Assembly: GCF_024662235.1 (NCBI RefSeq)
Contig: NZ_CP096276.1
Location: 5,022,001-5,086,000, forward strand
Length of the DNA stretch: 64,000 nucleotides
Direction: 5' to 3'
From: Pimelobacter simplex
Lineage (GTDB): Bacteria; Actinomycetota; Actinomycetes; Propionibacteriales; Nocardioidaceae
Both the position numbers and the translations under genes were made by a program. Every line of letters begins with the position of its first letter. Position 1 is the stretch's first letter. The notes beneath the pieces are model-generated. The model was not told the origin of the DNA and searched no databases. It was given only the letters and a program-made list of their open reading frames with translations. Below are positions 33,074 through 41,148 of this stretch, in pieces.

Positions 33074-34098
33074 GGTCGTGGCACGGCGCCGTCGCCGGGC
33101 TCGCCACCTGGACCTGGCTGCCGGATGCCTCTCCGCGGGCCGTGCTCGTCGCCCGCACGCCCTACGGCGCGGCGTCCCACGCGGCTGAGGCGCGGGGCTG
33201 GACCGGCCACGGCATCGGCCTCGTCGTCCAGGACGTCCGGGGCCGGCACGCCTCACCCGGCGCCTTCCACCCCTACGCCGAGCCCGGCACCGGGGACGGG
33301 CCGGCGCTGCTGGACTGGGTCCGCGGCTGGGCGGAGGCGCCCGTCGTCCTGCTGGGCACCTCGTACGGCGCGCACGCCGCGCTGGCGACGCTCGCCGAGA
33401 CCGCCGCACCGGACGGGGTGGTCCTCGCCGTCCCCGCGCTCGGTCTCGGCGAGACAGCGCGCACCCGGGGCGGCGTCCTCCAGCTGGCCTCCCGGCTGGG
33501 GTGGTGGCTCGCCCAGGACGTCCGCCGGCCCTGGGCCGACGTCCTCGCCGCCCGCCGCCAGGACGCCGCGCGGGCGGCGCTCGTCGCGGGCCTCACCTGC
33601 CCGCTGCTGGCGATCGGCGGCACCGACGACTACTTCGCGCACGACACCGTCGACCTGTGGTCCGCCTGGGGCGGGCCGGCCCGGCTGGTCCTCGGGCCGT
33701 GGGACCACGGGCTCGCCGGAGCGCGCCGGGCGGCGCGCATCCTGGACTGGCTCGACGGCCTGCTCGCCGGGCGGCCCGCGACGGGCGCGCTCACCCTCGA
33801 CCGGGCCGGCACCACCCGGACCGCAGCGCCCGCCCTGGCGAGCGTCCGGCTGGCCGAGGTCGCCGCGGACGAGCAGTGGTGCGCGTCGCTCGTCGTCCGC
33901 GCCCCGGACGGCGGCGCGCGCGAGATCGCGCACGGCGCCGCGCGCGGTGACCGGATCACCCTCGGCCCGGTCGTGCTGGCCGTCGGCGAGCGCCCCGGCC
34001 TGGCGCTGCGCCTGAGCCCCGACGACTTCCCCCGCTACGCCCGGTCGCACCGCCGACCCGGCGCCGTCCCCGACCACCACCTGGAGCTCACCGCATGA
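33070..34098 (+). CDS. CocE/NonD-type (peptidase S15-like) hydrolase
   Basis: 342 residues. S15/CocE signatures: VLVARTPYG, GLVVQDVRGRHASPGAF, DGPALLDWVRGW, nucleophile Ser98 in LLGTSYGAH, an Asp in IGGTDDYF and His in GPWDHGLAG. These form the Ser-Asp-His triad of X-Pro dipeptidyl peptidases and cocaine-esterase-like enzymes. There is no signal peptide. It is coupled by 4-base overlaps to the E1-like protein and YcaO, so it probably acts on the modified peptide. Leader or follower removal or ester hydrolysis are options. Such an enzyme is not a standard TOMM component. Confidence 0.75.
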   Translation: MRSWHGAVAGLATWTWLPDASPRAVLVARTPYGAASHAAEARGWTGHGIGLVVQDVRGRHASPGAFHPYAEPGTGDGPALLDWVRGWAEAPVVLLGTSYGAHAALATLAETAAPDGVVLAVPALGLGETARTRGGVLQLASRLGWWLAQDVRRPWADVLAARRQDAARAALVAGLTCPLLAIGGTDDYFAHDTVDLWSAWGGPARLVLGPWDHGLAGARRAARILDWLDGLLAGRPATGALTLDRAGTTRTAAPALASVRLAEVAADEQWCASLVVRAPDGGAREIAHGAARGDRITLGPVVLAVGERPGLALRLSPDDFPRYARSHRRPGAVPDHHLELTA

Positions 34099-35438
34099 CC
34101 GAACCGGCCACCCTGACCGTCGACAGCCTGGTCGACCCGCACTTCGGCCTGGTGACCGGGCTGCACCCGGTCGAGCGACTGCCCGGCCTGCCGCCGGCGT
34201 ACGTCGGCATCACCGCCGAGGTCGCCGACTCCCGGGTGCACGGCAACTGGCCCAGCGACCGCGTCTCGCTGGGCACCACCTTCGGCGACCCCGCGGGCGC
34301 CCGGATCGCCGCGATCGGCGAGGCGGTCGAGCGCTACTGCGGCAACTACGTGCCCGACGGGCTGCTGCGCGGCACGGCCCGGGACCTGGCCGCGGCGGGG
34401 CACCGGCTGCTCGGGCCGGAGGACCTGCGGTTCTTCGCGAACTGGCAGCACGCCCGTCCCGGCTTCCCCTTCACGCGGTTCACCGACGACCTGGAGATCG
34501 CCTGGGCCGAGGGCCGCGGCGAGGACGGCCCGGTGCTGGTCCCGGCGTCCTGGGCCCACCTCAACTGGCGCACGGGCGCCCGCCGGGGCGAGCCCTTCCT
34601 GCACCCGGTCAACTACGCGGGCATCGCCACCGGTCAGGACGTCGCCGACGCGACCCGCCGCGGCCTGCTCGAGCTCGTCGAGCGCGACGCGCTGTCGTTG
34701 TGGTGGCACCTCGGGCTGCCCGCGCCGCGGATCGACCCGGCGAGCGTGCCGGGTCTGCGCGAGCACCTGGCGGGCTCCCGGCTGGAGGTGCACCTGGTCG
34801 CGCTGCCCGCGTGGTTCGGCGTACCGGTGGTCGCGGCGCTGGTCCACGACCCCGTCACCGGGATCGCGGCCGGCGGCTTCTCGGCCAAGCTCGACCCCGC
34901 CGAGACGGCGCTCAAGGCGGTCCTGGAGGCGATCCACAGCTGGGTCTTCACCCAGGGACTCCTCGACGCCGACGGCTGGGTGTTCGCGGCGATCGAGGCC
35001 GGCATCCTCTCCGAGGGCCTCTACCTGCCGCACCGGCCCGAGCGCGACTACCTCGCCGTCGCGGGTGGTGCCCAGCAGGCCGCCGTGCGTGACCTCGGCG
35101 CCCAGGCCCAGGTCTGGCTCGACCCGGAGGTCCAGCGCACGCTGATGCCCCGCTTCACCGCCCCCGGGACGACGGTCGGGCTCGACGCGCTCCCCATCGG
35201 CACCGAGGCCGGACTGCGCACCGCTCTCGCCGCCGCGGGCCACGAGGTCGTCGTCTGCGACCTCACCACCCCCGACATCGCGCTCACCCCGCTGCGGGTG
35301 GTGCGGGTCTGCGCGCGCGGACTGGTCCCCAACGCGCCGGCGGCCTTCCCCTACTACGGCCTGCCGCGCTGGACCGAGGTCGCCGGCCGGGCGCCGACCC
35401 CGGAGTCCCTCCTCCTGCTGCCCCCGCCCAGCCTGTGA
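34095..35438 (+). CDS. YcaO cyclodehydratase (TOMM biosynthesis)
   Basis: 447 residues. ATP-binding YcaO motifs are clear: AAIGEAVERYCGNYV (Glu76, Glu79) and GLLELVERDALSLWW (Glu193, Glu196). The C-terminus ends in the Pro-rich tail PPPSL, like the PxPxP end of azoline-forming YcaO proteins. It uses ATP to cyclise Ser/Thr/Cys side chains onto the backbone. The absence of Cys in the candidate precursor predicts oxazolines or methyloxazolines. Its ATG overlaps the hydrolase stop. Confidence 0.9.
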   Translation: MTEPATLTVDSLVDPHFGLVTGLHPVERLPGLPPAYVGITAEVADSRVHGNWPSDRVSLGTTFGDPAGARIAAIGEAVERYCGNYVPDGLLRGTARDLAAAGHRLLGPEDLRFFANWQHARPGFPFTRFTDDLEIAWAEGRGEDGPVLVPASWAHLNWRTGARRGEPFLHPVNYAGIATGQDVADATRRGLLELVERDALSLWWHLGLPAPRIDPASVPGLREHLAGSRLEVHLVALPAWFGVPVVAALVHDPVTGIAAGGFSAKLDPAETALKAVLEAIHSWVFTQGLLDADGWVFAAIEAGILSEGLYLPHRPERDYLAVAGGAQQAAVRDLGAQAQVWLDPEVQRTLMPRFTAPGTTVGLDALPIGTEAGLRTALAAAGHEVVVCDLTTPDIALTPLRVVRVCARGLVPNAPAAFPYYGLPRWTEVAGRAPTPESLLLLPPPSL

Positions 35439-36703
35439 GCGCCCTCGCGGACCCGACCTACCGGCGCTTCCTCGCGGCCCGGACGGTCGCGATGGCGGGC
35501 AACGCGCTGACCATGGTCGCGCTGCCGGTGCTCGTCTACCGGCTCACCGGCAGCGCGACGCTCACCGCGCTGGTCGCGGCGGCCGAGACCGCGCCGTACC
35601 TGGTGGTGGGGCTGCCCGCCGGCGCGCTCGTCGACCGCTGGAACCGGCGCCGGGTGCTCGTCGTGACCGGTACAGCGAGCGGGCTCGCGCTGCTCACCGT
35701 GCCGCTCGCCGACGCCCTGGGCGTGCTGGGCTTCGGGCAGGTGCTCGCGGTGGCGACGCTGGTCTCGACGCTCTTCGTGTTCGCCGACGCCGCGTCCTTC
35801 GGGGTGGTGCCGCAGATGGTCGGGCGGGAGCGGGTCGCCTCGGCGACCTCGACCCTCGTCACCGTCGGTACGGCGATCGGCCTGGTCGGTCCGCTCGTCG
35901 CGGGCCTGCTCGTCACCACCACCTCGCCGGCGCTCGCGATCGGCATCGACGGGGCGGCGTACCTGGCGGTGGCGGGGGTCGTCGCCCGGCTCCGCTGGCC
36001 CGGCAGCGAGGACCGCACCGGGCCGGCCCCGGGACGCCGGCTGCGCGGCGAGGTCGCCGACGGCCTGCGCTTCATCTGGGCCACGCCCGTCGTGCGCTGG
36101 CTGACCGTGCTCGGCACCGGCGCGAGCCTGGCCGGCGGCGCGGCATCCGGCCTGCTCGTCGTGGTCGGCGTCGAGCAGCTCGGTCTCGCCGCGGACTCAC
36201 CCGCGCTCGGCTGGCTGTTCGCGGCCGGGGCGCTCGGCACGTTCGTCGCCAGCCTCGCGCTGCCCCGGGTGCAGGCCCGCCTGGGCGTCGGCATCATCTC
36301 CGTCACCGGGTATGCCGTCGGGCTGGTCGCCCTGCTCGCCCTCGCGGCCACCTCGACGCTGGTCCTCGCCCTGCCGCTGCTCGTGGTGCTCAACTTCGCG
36401 ATGACCTCGCTCATCGTCAACGGCATCGTCACCCGCCAGGTGGTCACCCCCGACCACCTCCAGTCGCGGGTGAACACGACCGCCCGGCTCATCGCCTGGG
36501 GCGGCAGCCCCCTCGGCGCCGCCCTGGCCGGCGTCATCGCCGGCGCGGCCGGCACCCCCTGGGCACTGCGCGCCGCCTCGCTCGGCCTGCTCGCCAGCCT
36601 GGTGGTCGCGCTGGTCGTCGGCGTGGTCCGGTTCGCCCGGCTCGACGTGCTGCGCGAGCAGGCGTTCGGCCCGGCGCCCGAGGGCGCGGCCGGTCAGCGG
36701 TAG
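35435..36703 (+). CDS. MFS transporter, probable exporter of the TOMM product
   Basis: 422 residues, GTG start overlapping the ycaO stop (GTGA). Twelve membrane helices, the MFS loop VDRWNRRRV and VPQMVGRERVASATSTLVTVG identify the enterobactin-exporter-like (EntS/MFS_3) group. It ends the biosynthetic operon. EntS-like proteins export siderophores, which fits a secreted metallophore or peptide. Substrate assignment is contextual. Confidence 0.83.
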   Translation: MSALADPTYRRFLAARTVAMAGNALTMVALPVLVYRLTGSATLTALVAAAETAPYLVVGLPAGALVDRWNRRRVLVVTGTASGLALLTVPLADALGVLGFGQVLAVATLVSTLFVFADAASFGVVPQMVGRERVASATSTLVTVGTAIGLVGPLVAGLLVTTTSPALAIGIDGAAYLAVAGVVARLRWPGSEDRTGPAPGRRLRGEVADGLRFIWATPVVRWLTVLGTGASLAGGAASGLLVVVGVEQLGLAADSPALGWLFAAGALGTFVASLALPRVQARLGVGIISVTGYAVGLVALLALAATSTLVLALPLLVVLNFAMTSLIVNGIVTRQVVTPDHLQSRVNTTARLIAWGGSPLGAALAGVIAGAAGTPWALRAASLGLLASLVVALVVGVVRFARLDVLREQAFGPAPEGAAGQR

Positions 36704-36725
36704 CGGCGGCCGCCTTGGGTGGATC

Positions 36726-36742
36726 TACTATCTTCTCTAGTA
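36726..36742. promoter_or_regulatory. TACTA-N7-TAGTA dyad upstream of the carboxypeptidase
   Basis: TACTA-TCTTCTC-TAGTA lies 33 bases before the GTG start. TACTA/TAGTA dyads resemble BlaI/MecI-type operators, which would suit a cell-wall enzyme. TACTAT could equally be a simple -10 element. Confidence 0.35.
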
Positions 36743-36774
36743 CTTCGTCGTCGCGGTGCCAAGGAGATTCACGG

Positions 36775-37569
36775 GTGGGTTCGGATCCGCGGCACCGCGC
36801 CCCCGCGCGCGAGCGGCGCCCCCGCCCCGTCGCGGGCCGGCGCAAGGCCGAGCGGACGCCCACCCGGTCCGGTCGCCCTCACCTCGCCGGCGCGATCGTC
36901 GCCGGCGTCGCCACCGTGGGCGCGGTCGTCCTCGGCACCCTCTCCACCACCGGTGCCTCCGCGCCGCCCACCGCCGCGATCGACCCGGTCCGACCGGCCG
37001 CGGCCGCCGACGGCGGCACCGCGGCGCGGGAGAGCGAGCGCGCGCGGGAACGGGCCGTCGACGAGCGCCTGCTCTCCGGCACCCTGAGCCGCAGCGCGAC
37101 CCGCGCCACCAGCGGGACCACCAACCGCGTCCCCGGCTGGCTCGAGGGCTGCCGTCGCACGCCGCAGACGCTGGACAGCCCCAACGGCCAGATCCCGGAG
37201 GAGGACCTCTGCGAGCTGCCCGACGGCTTCCTGCTCCGCGGGGACGCCGCGGCCGCGTGGTCGCGCCTCGCCTCGTCGTACGAGCGGCGGTTCGGGAGCG
37301 AGGTCTGCATGACCGACGCCTACCGCGACCTCGGCTCGCAGCAGCGCCTCGCCGCGATCAAGCCCGGGCTCGCCGCGCGTCCCGGCACCAGCAACCACGG
37401 CTGGGGCGTCGCGGTCGACCTGTGCGGCGGGGTCGAGCGGTTCGACAGCGAGCAGCACCGGTGGTTCAGCGAGAACGCCGGCGGCTTCGGCTGGGTCAAC
37501 CCGGGCTGGGCACGTGAGCACGGGTCACGGCCGGAGCCGTGGCACTGGGAGTACATCGGGACGCCCTAG
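36775..37569 (+). CDS. D-alanyl-D-alanine carboxypeptidase, VanY/M15B family
   Basis: 264 residues. The GTG at 36775 has an SD (AAGGAG, 8-base spacing). A basic N-terminal cytoplasmic segment (~35 residues) is followed by one membrane helix (~38-57), a linker, and a VanY domain. Zinc ligands and catalytic residues: His208 and Asp215 (SNHGWGVAVD), Glu254 and His257 (EPWHWEY). It would trim the terminal D-Ala of peptidoglycan stems outside the membrane. The TAG stop is now part of an IS481 target-site duplication, but the coding sequence is intact. Confidence 0.87.
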   Translation: MGSDPRHRAPARERRPRPVAGRRKAERTPTRSGRPHLAGAIVAGVATVGAVVLGTLSTTGASAPPTAAIDPVRPAAAADGGTAARESERARERAVDERLLSGTLSRSATRATSGTTNRVPGWLEGCRRTPQTLDSPNGQIPEEDLCELPDGFLLRGDAAAAWSRLASSYERRFGSEVCMTDAYRDLGSQQRLAAIKPGLAARPGTSNHGWGVAVDLCGGVERFDSEQHRWFSENAGGFGWVNPGWAREHGSRPEPWHWEYIGTP

Positions 37570-37570
37570 G
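37565..37570. repeat. Target-site duplication, left copy (CCTAGG)
   Basis: CCTAGG abuts the left end of the IS and is repeated exactly at 38652-38657. It fits the NCTAGN target preference known for IS481. The left copy contains the carboxypeptidase stop codon TAG. Confidence 0.85.
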
Positions 37571-37614
37571 TGTACCCGGCCAGGACGTTGGTAGCGGCGA
37601 GCCTGGTTGAACGA

Positions 37615-37675
37615 ACGAGAACCTCCGAATGGGATGTGGCTTGTCTAAGGCCCACTCCAACCCGGAGGTTCTCGT
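37615..37675 (+). promoter_or_regulatory. Inverted repeat masking the transposase start
   Basis: ACGAGAACCTCCG (37615-37627) pairs perfectly over 13 bases with CGGAGGTTCTCGT (37663-37675). The right arm contains the SD (GGAGG) and the first two bases of the GTG. RNA entering from the upstream carboxypeptidase gene would fold and hide the start. Confidence 0.65.
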
Positions 37676-38639
37676 GTCCCACGGTAGTGCCCGGCTGACC
37701 GTTCACGGTCGGCGCCTGATCGTCCAACGCCACCAAGCAGGCTGGAAACAAGCCCACATCGCTGCGGCGATGGGCGTGTCCCGCAAGTGCGTGAAGACCT
37801 GGATCGACCGCTACACCGCCGAAGGCGAAGACGGCCTGGCCACCCGCTCCTCACGCCCCCACTCGATGCCCACCAAGACCAGCAACGAGGTCGAGCAGAA
37901 GGTTCTCACCGCGCGTGCCGAGCATCGCGACGGACCCGATGTCCTCGGAGCGAAGGTCGGCGTTCCTGCCCGCACAGTGTCGCGGATCCTGCGCCGCCAC
38001 CACGTGCCCTACCTTCGCGAGCTGGATCCGATCACCGGCGAGGTGATCCGATCCTCGAAGCAGACCGCGACCCGCTACGAGCGAGAGCGGCCTGGCGAGC
38101 TGGTCCACATGGATGTCAAGAAGCTCGGCAAGATCCCCGCCGGCGGCGGCTGGAAGGCTCACGGCCGCGGAGCCGGGTCGATCATGCGCGATCGCAACAC
38201 CAAGGTCGGGTTCGACTTCGTTCACTCACTCGTCGACGACCACTCCCGCCTGGCCTACAGCGAGGTGCTGCCTGACGAGAAGGGCCCGACCTGCGCCGCG
38301 TTCCTCGAGCGCGCGATCGACTACTTCGCAGCCCATGGCATCACCCGGATCGAGCGTCTGATGACAGACAACGCCTGGGCCTACCGATGGTCGCTACGTG
38401 CCGTATGCGCCGAGCACGACATCAAGCAGAGGTTCATCAAGCCGCACTGTCCCTGGCAGAACGGGAAGGTGGAGCGCCTCAACCGGACCCTGACCACCGA
38501 GTGGGCCTACCGTCGCGCCTTCGCCAGCAACGACGAGCGAGTAGCCGCCCTTGCGCCCTGGCTCGAGCACTACAACACTGAACGCCGCCACAGCGCACTC
38601 GGAGGTAAGCCGCCGATCAGCCGGCTGCTACCAACCTGA
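37674..38639 (+). CDS. IS481-family transposase
   Basis: 321 residues from GTG 37674 (SD GGAGG). An N-terminal helix-turn-helix (HIAAAMGVSRKCVKTWIDRY) is followed by an rve integrase core with DDE residues in LVHMDVKKLG, RLMTDNAWAY and QNGKVERLNRTL, and the C-terminal LEHYNTERRHSALGG. Length and motifs are intact. An upstream in-frame ATG at 37629 would also work but lies in the hairpin loop. Confidence 0.92.
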   Translation: MSHGSARLTVHGRRLIVQRHQAGWKQAHIAAAMGVSRKCVKTWIDRYTAEGEDGLATRSSRPHSMPTKTSNEVEQKVLTARAEHRDGPDVLGAKVGVPARTVSRILRRHHVPYLRELDPITGEVIRSSKQTATRYERERPGELVHMDVKKLGKIPAGGGWKAHGRGAGSIMRDRNTKVGFDFVHSLVDDHSRLAYSEVLPDEKGPTCAAFLERAIDYFAAHGITRIERLMTDNAWAYRWSLRAVCAEHDIKQRFIKPHCPWQNGKVERLNRTLTTEWAYRRAFASNDERVAALAPWLEHYNTERRHSALGGKPPISRLLPT

Positions 38640-38651
38640 TGGCCGGGTACA

Positions 38652-38657
38652 CCTAGG
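38652..38657. repeat. Target-site duplication, right copy (CCTAGG)
   Basis: Exact copy of 37565-37570 immediately after the right inverted repeat. Removing the IS and one copy restores a continuous junction between the two flanking genes. Confidence 0.85.
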
Positions 38658-38686
38658 GCATGGCTCCGCGGTGCAGGATGGCTCCC

Positions 38687-39850
38687 ATGGGCAGACGGGC
38701 CGTCGCGGCGCTGGTGACCGGCGGGCTGCTGCTCGCCGGGTGCACCGGTCCCGACGCCGATACCGACCCCGACCGGCTGACCCTCACGCCCGCCGCGTCG
38801 ACCACGGTCCTCGAGCCGTGCGTCCCGACGGGTGGGCTCGACACCATCGACGAGCTCAACCGGTTCGTCACCCGCACCCGCGGCGACGTCGCGTTCGCGG
38901 GCGGGGACGTCGGCGCGAGCGTCCGGCTCCAGGACGGCCGCGGCATGTTCGTCTTCGGTGACACCCTGCGCGGGCCGGACTTCGACGGGCAGCAGTTCGT
39001 GCACAACTCGATGCTGCTCTTCTCGCCCGGGTGCGGTCAGGTGGTGCTGCCGCGCGACCGGGGCGCCGTCGTACCGGACCGGGCGGACGGGGTGGGGTAC
39101 TGGCCGATGTCGATCGCCGCGGTCTCCCGCGACGGCTACGACCTGGTCGGCGTCGGCGTGCAGCGGGTCCGGCCCAAGCCGGGCTCCGGCGTCTTCGGCT
39201 TCGACATCCTCGGCCCCGCGGTCGCCCTCTTCCGGGTCCCGCCCGGCGAGGCGCCCGACCTGGTCTCGGTCCGCGACGTCGGCCCGGACGCCGTCGACCC
39301 GAGCCGGCCGATGTGGGGCGCTGCCGCGGTGGTGGACGACGGGTGGGCCTATCTCTACGCGACCTCGCGCGATCGCGACGCCCTCGCCACCGGCTTCGAC
39401 CTGCGGGTCGCCCGGAGCCGTCCCGAGTCGGTCGGCGACCCGAGGGCGTGGGAGTACTGGGACGGCACCGCCTGGACGCCGGACGCGGACCGCGCCACCG
39501 TCCTGATCCCGCGCCAGGGTGGGGTCTCGCAGACGCTGAGCGTCTTCCGCGACGGCGACCGCTGGTACGCGATCAGCAAGCGCGACGAGGTGCTCGGCCG
39601 CGACCTCGTCGTCTGGGAGGCCCCGGCCCCGACCGGCCCGTTCGTCGCCGCCCCGCCGGTCGCCGAGATCCCGTCGGACGCCGCGACCGGCACCCTGCGC
39701 TACCTGCCCCTGGCCCACCCGGACCTGCTGCCCGAGCCGGGCACCGTGGTGGTGAGCTACAGCGAGAACAACACCGACTTCGCCGTCGTGCGCGACGACC
39801 CGCGGCGCTACCGGCCGCGCTTCCTGCGGGTGCGGCTACCCGCCGGCTGA
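38687..39850 (+). CDS. DUF4185 domain lipoprotein
   Basis: 387 residues if started at ATG 38687. That start gives a compact lipoprotein signal (MGRRAVAALV, lipobox LLAGC with Cys19). Earlier in-frame ATGs at 38660 and 38678 exist, only a few bases from the IS. The mature protein has the five-bladed propeller-like pattern of DUF4185 (GMFVFGDTLRG, NSMLLFSPG, YLYATSRD, VVSYSENNTD). Homologues bind or cleave glycans, but the role here is unproven. The IS insertion upstream may have separated it from its native promoter. Confidence 0.78.
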   Translation: MGRRAVAALVTGGLLLAGCTGPDADTDPDRLTLTPAASTTVLEPCVPTGGLDTIDELNRFVTRTRGDVAFAGGDVGASVRLQDGRGMFVFGDTLRGPDFDGQQFVHNSMLLFSPGCGQVVLPRDRGAVVPDRADGVGYWPMSIAAVSRDGYDLVGVGVQRVRPKPGSGVFGFDILGPAVALFRVPPGEAPDLVSVRDVGPDAVDPSRPMWGAAAVVDDGWAYLYATSRDRDALATGFDLRVARSRPESVGDPRAWEYWDGTAWTPDADRATVLIPRQGGVSQTLSVFRDGDRWYAISKRDEVLGRDLVVWEAPAPTGPFVAAPPVAEIPSDAATGTLRYLPLAHPDLLPEPGTVVVSYSENNTDFAVVRDDPRRYRPRFLRVRLPAG

Positions 39851-41059
39851 GCGCAGCCGCCGCCGTTCGACGAGCAGGTGCGCGCCGACGACGGCGACGA
39901 GGTACCAGAGCACGGCCGAGCTGCGCAGGTCCGCGCCACGCACCGCGATCACCAGCGGTACGGCGACGCCCGTGACCAGCCAGAAGAACGGCTGGACCAC
40001 GTGGAGACCGCGCGAGCACAGGCTCGCGACCAGGCCCAGCGTGAACCAGACCGCGACCGCCCCGCACAGCAGCCAGCGCTGCGGCTCGTCGAGCGGCTCA
40101 CCGCCGTGGCCGACGGCGGCGCCGATGGCCGCTGCCGCGGCCGCGAGAGAGGCCGTCGTACCGGCGTGGAGGGCGAGGGCCAGCCGCTGCGGCACGGTGC
40201 CCGGTCGCAGGTGCGGGACGCCGGCGTGCCCGTGGACGACGGAGAGCCCCCACATCCCGGCGAGCAGCAGGAAGGCGGCCAGCCCGGTGCCCAGCAGGGC
40301 GCGGTCCCAGGTCGCGCCGGACGCCGCCCGCACGCTCTGGATCACGCCCTCGCCGAGCACGATGATCACGAACAGGCCGAGCCGCTCCGCGAGGTGCTCG
40401 GCCTCGAAGCGCACCGGCACGAGGCCGTCGAACCGGCTCATCCGCTCGGGGTCGCGGCGCGACATCGCGTCGATGCGCTGCTGCGCGCCCTCCATCATGT
40501 CGTCGCCGGAGACGACGACGAGGAGGAAGAGGTCGATCGCGATCCCCAGCCCCCACAGGACGAACTTCCACGGCTCGTCGACCCACACCGAGACCAGGAA
40601 CGGGATCGCGCCGGTGATCTGCTGGGCGAGCGGCCAGTCGACGACGACCGCACCCCGGCGCCAGGAGCCCGCGCCGATCACCCGGGTGACGACATAGGCG
40701 ACCGCGAAGGCGTTGGTCATCGTGATCCCGGCGCCCTCGGCACCGTCGGCGCCGTGGTGCAGCACCTCCTCGGCGACCCCGGGCGTCGCCGCGGCCATCA
40801 CCGCCAGGCCGAACATGCCGGCCAGCAGCCGCACGGTCCGGGTCTGCGCGCCGCTGGCGTTGCCGTAGAGCATGAACGTGGTCCAGCTCAGCCAGAACGT
40901 CAGGAAGAGCGCGGCGTACAGCAGCAGCCCGCGGCCGCCCACGTCCTCGTGGACGACGTGCGCGAGGGTCCCGACGCCCGCCACGACGACGAGGTCGAAG
41001 AACAGCTCGGCCCAGCTCGCGTGGCGCTCCTCGGTCACCGTCCGGTCCTCGGTGGTCAT
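39836..41059 (-). CDS. Low temperature requirement protein A (LtrA) family membrane protein
   Basis: 407 residues with about ten membrane helices. LtrA signatures: WAELFFDLVVVAGVGTLAH near the N-terminus, RFEAEHLAERLGLFVIIVLGEGVI in the middle. The start at 41059 gives this motif at the usual distance. The family's molecular role is unknown. It is convergent with, and overlaps by 15 bases, the DUF4185 gene. It is divergent from the DrrAB exporter. Confidence 0.85.
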   Translation of the reverse strand: MTTEDRTVTEERHASWAELFFDLVVVAGVGTLAHVVHEDVGGRGLLLYAALFLTFWLSWTTFMLYGNASGAQTRTVRLLAGMFGLAVMAAATPGVAEEVLHHGADGAEGAGITMTNAFAVAYVVTRVIGAGSWRRGAVVVDWPLAQQITGAIPFLVSVWVDEPWKFVLWGLGIAIDLFLLVVVSGDDMMEGAQQRIDAMSRRDPERMSRFDGLVPVRFEAEHLAERLGLFVIIVLGEGVIQSVRAASGATWDRALLGTGLAAFLLLAGMWGLSVVHGHAGVPHLRPGTVPQRLALALHAGTTASLAAAAAAIGAAVGHGGEPLDEPQRWLLCGAVAVWFTLGLVASLCSRGLHVVQPFFWLVTGVAVPLVIAVRGADLRSSAVLWYLVAVVGAHLLVERRRLRSAGG

Positions 41060-41116
41060 GCGCGGAGTCAACCACGCCGGAGCGACCCAGGAATCGTCGA
41101 GAATCGGGGCTTGACC

Positions 41117-41131
41117 TTGACGCAGCGTCAA
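41117..41131 (+). promoter_or_regulatory. MerR-type operator upstream of the exporter operon
   Basis: TTGACGC-A-GCGTCAA is a perfect 7-1-7 dyad placed directly after a TTGACC -35-like hexamer (41111-41116) and 17 bases before the ATPase ATG. This is the usual MerR operator position. The cognate regulator is probably the MerR gene at 42743. Confidence 0.6.
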
Positions 41132-41148
41132 CCTTCCACGCTGTTCTC

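Larger units (their letters stand above)
37571..38651 (+). mobile_element. IS481-family insertion sequence (1081 bp)
   Basis: It starts TGTACCCGGCCA and ends with the inverted complement TGGCCGGGTACA. The imperfect terminal repeats (37571-37598 and 38624-38651) agree in all but a few positions and share GTTGGTAGC internally. One transposase gene fills the element. The perfect 6-base target duplication and intact DDE residues suggest a recent, possibly active insertion between the carboxypeptidase and the DUF4185 gene. Confidence 0.93.

Noticed and set aside
37629..37673. ATG at 37629 as transposase start
   Set aside because: The extra 15 residues fall in the loop of the inverted repeat and lack an SD; GTG 37674 has GGAGG at good spacing and matches where IS481 transposases begin.
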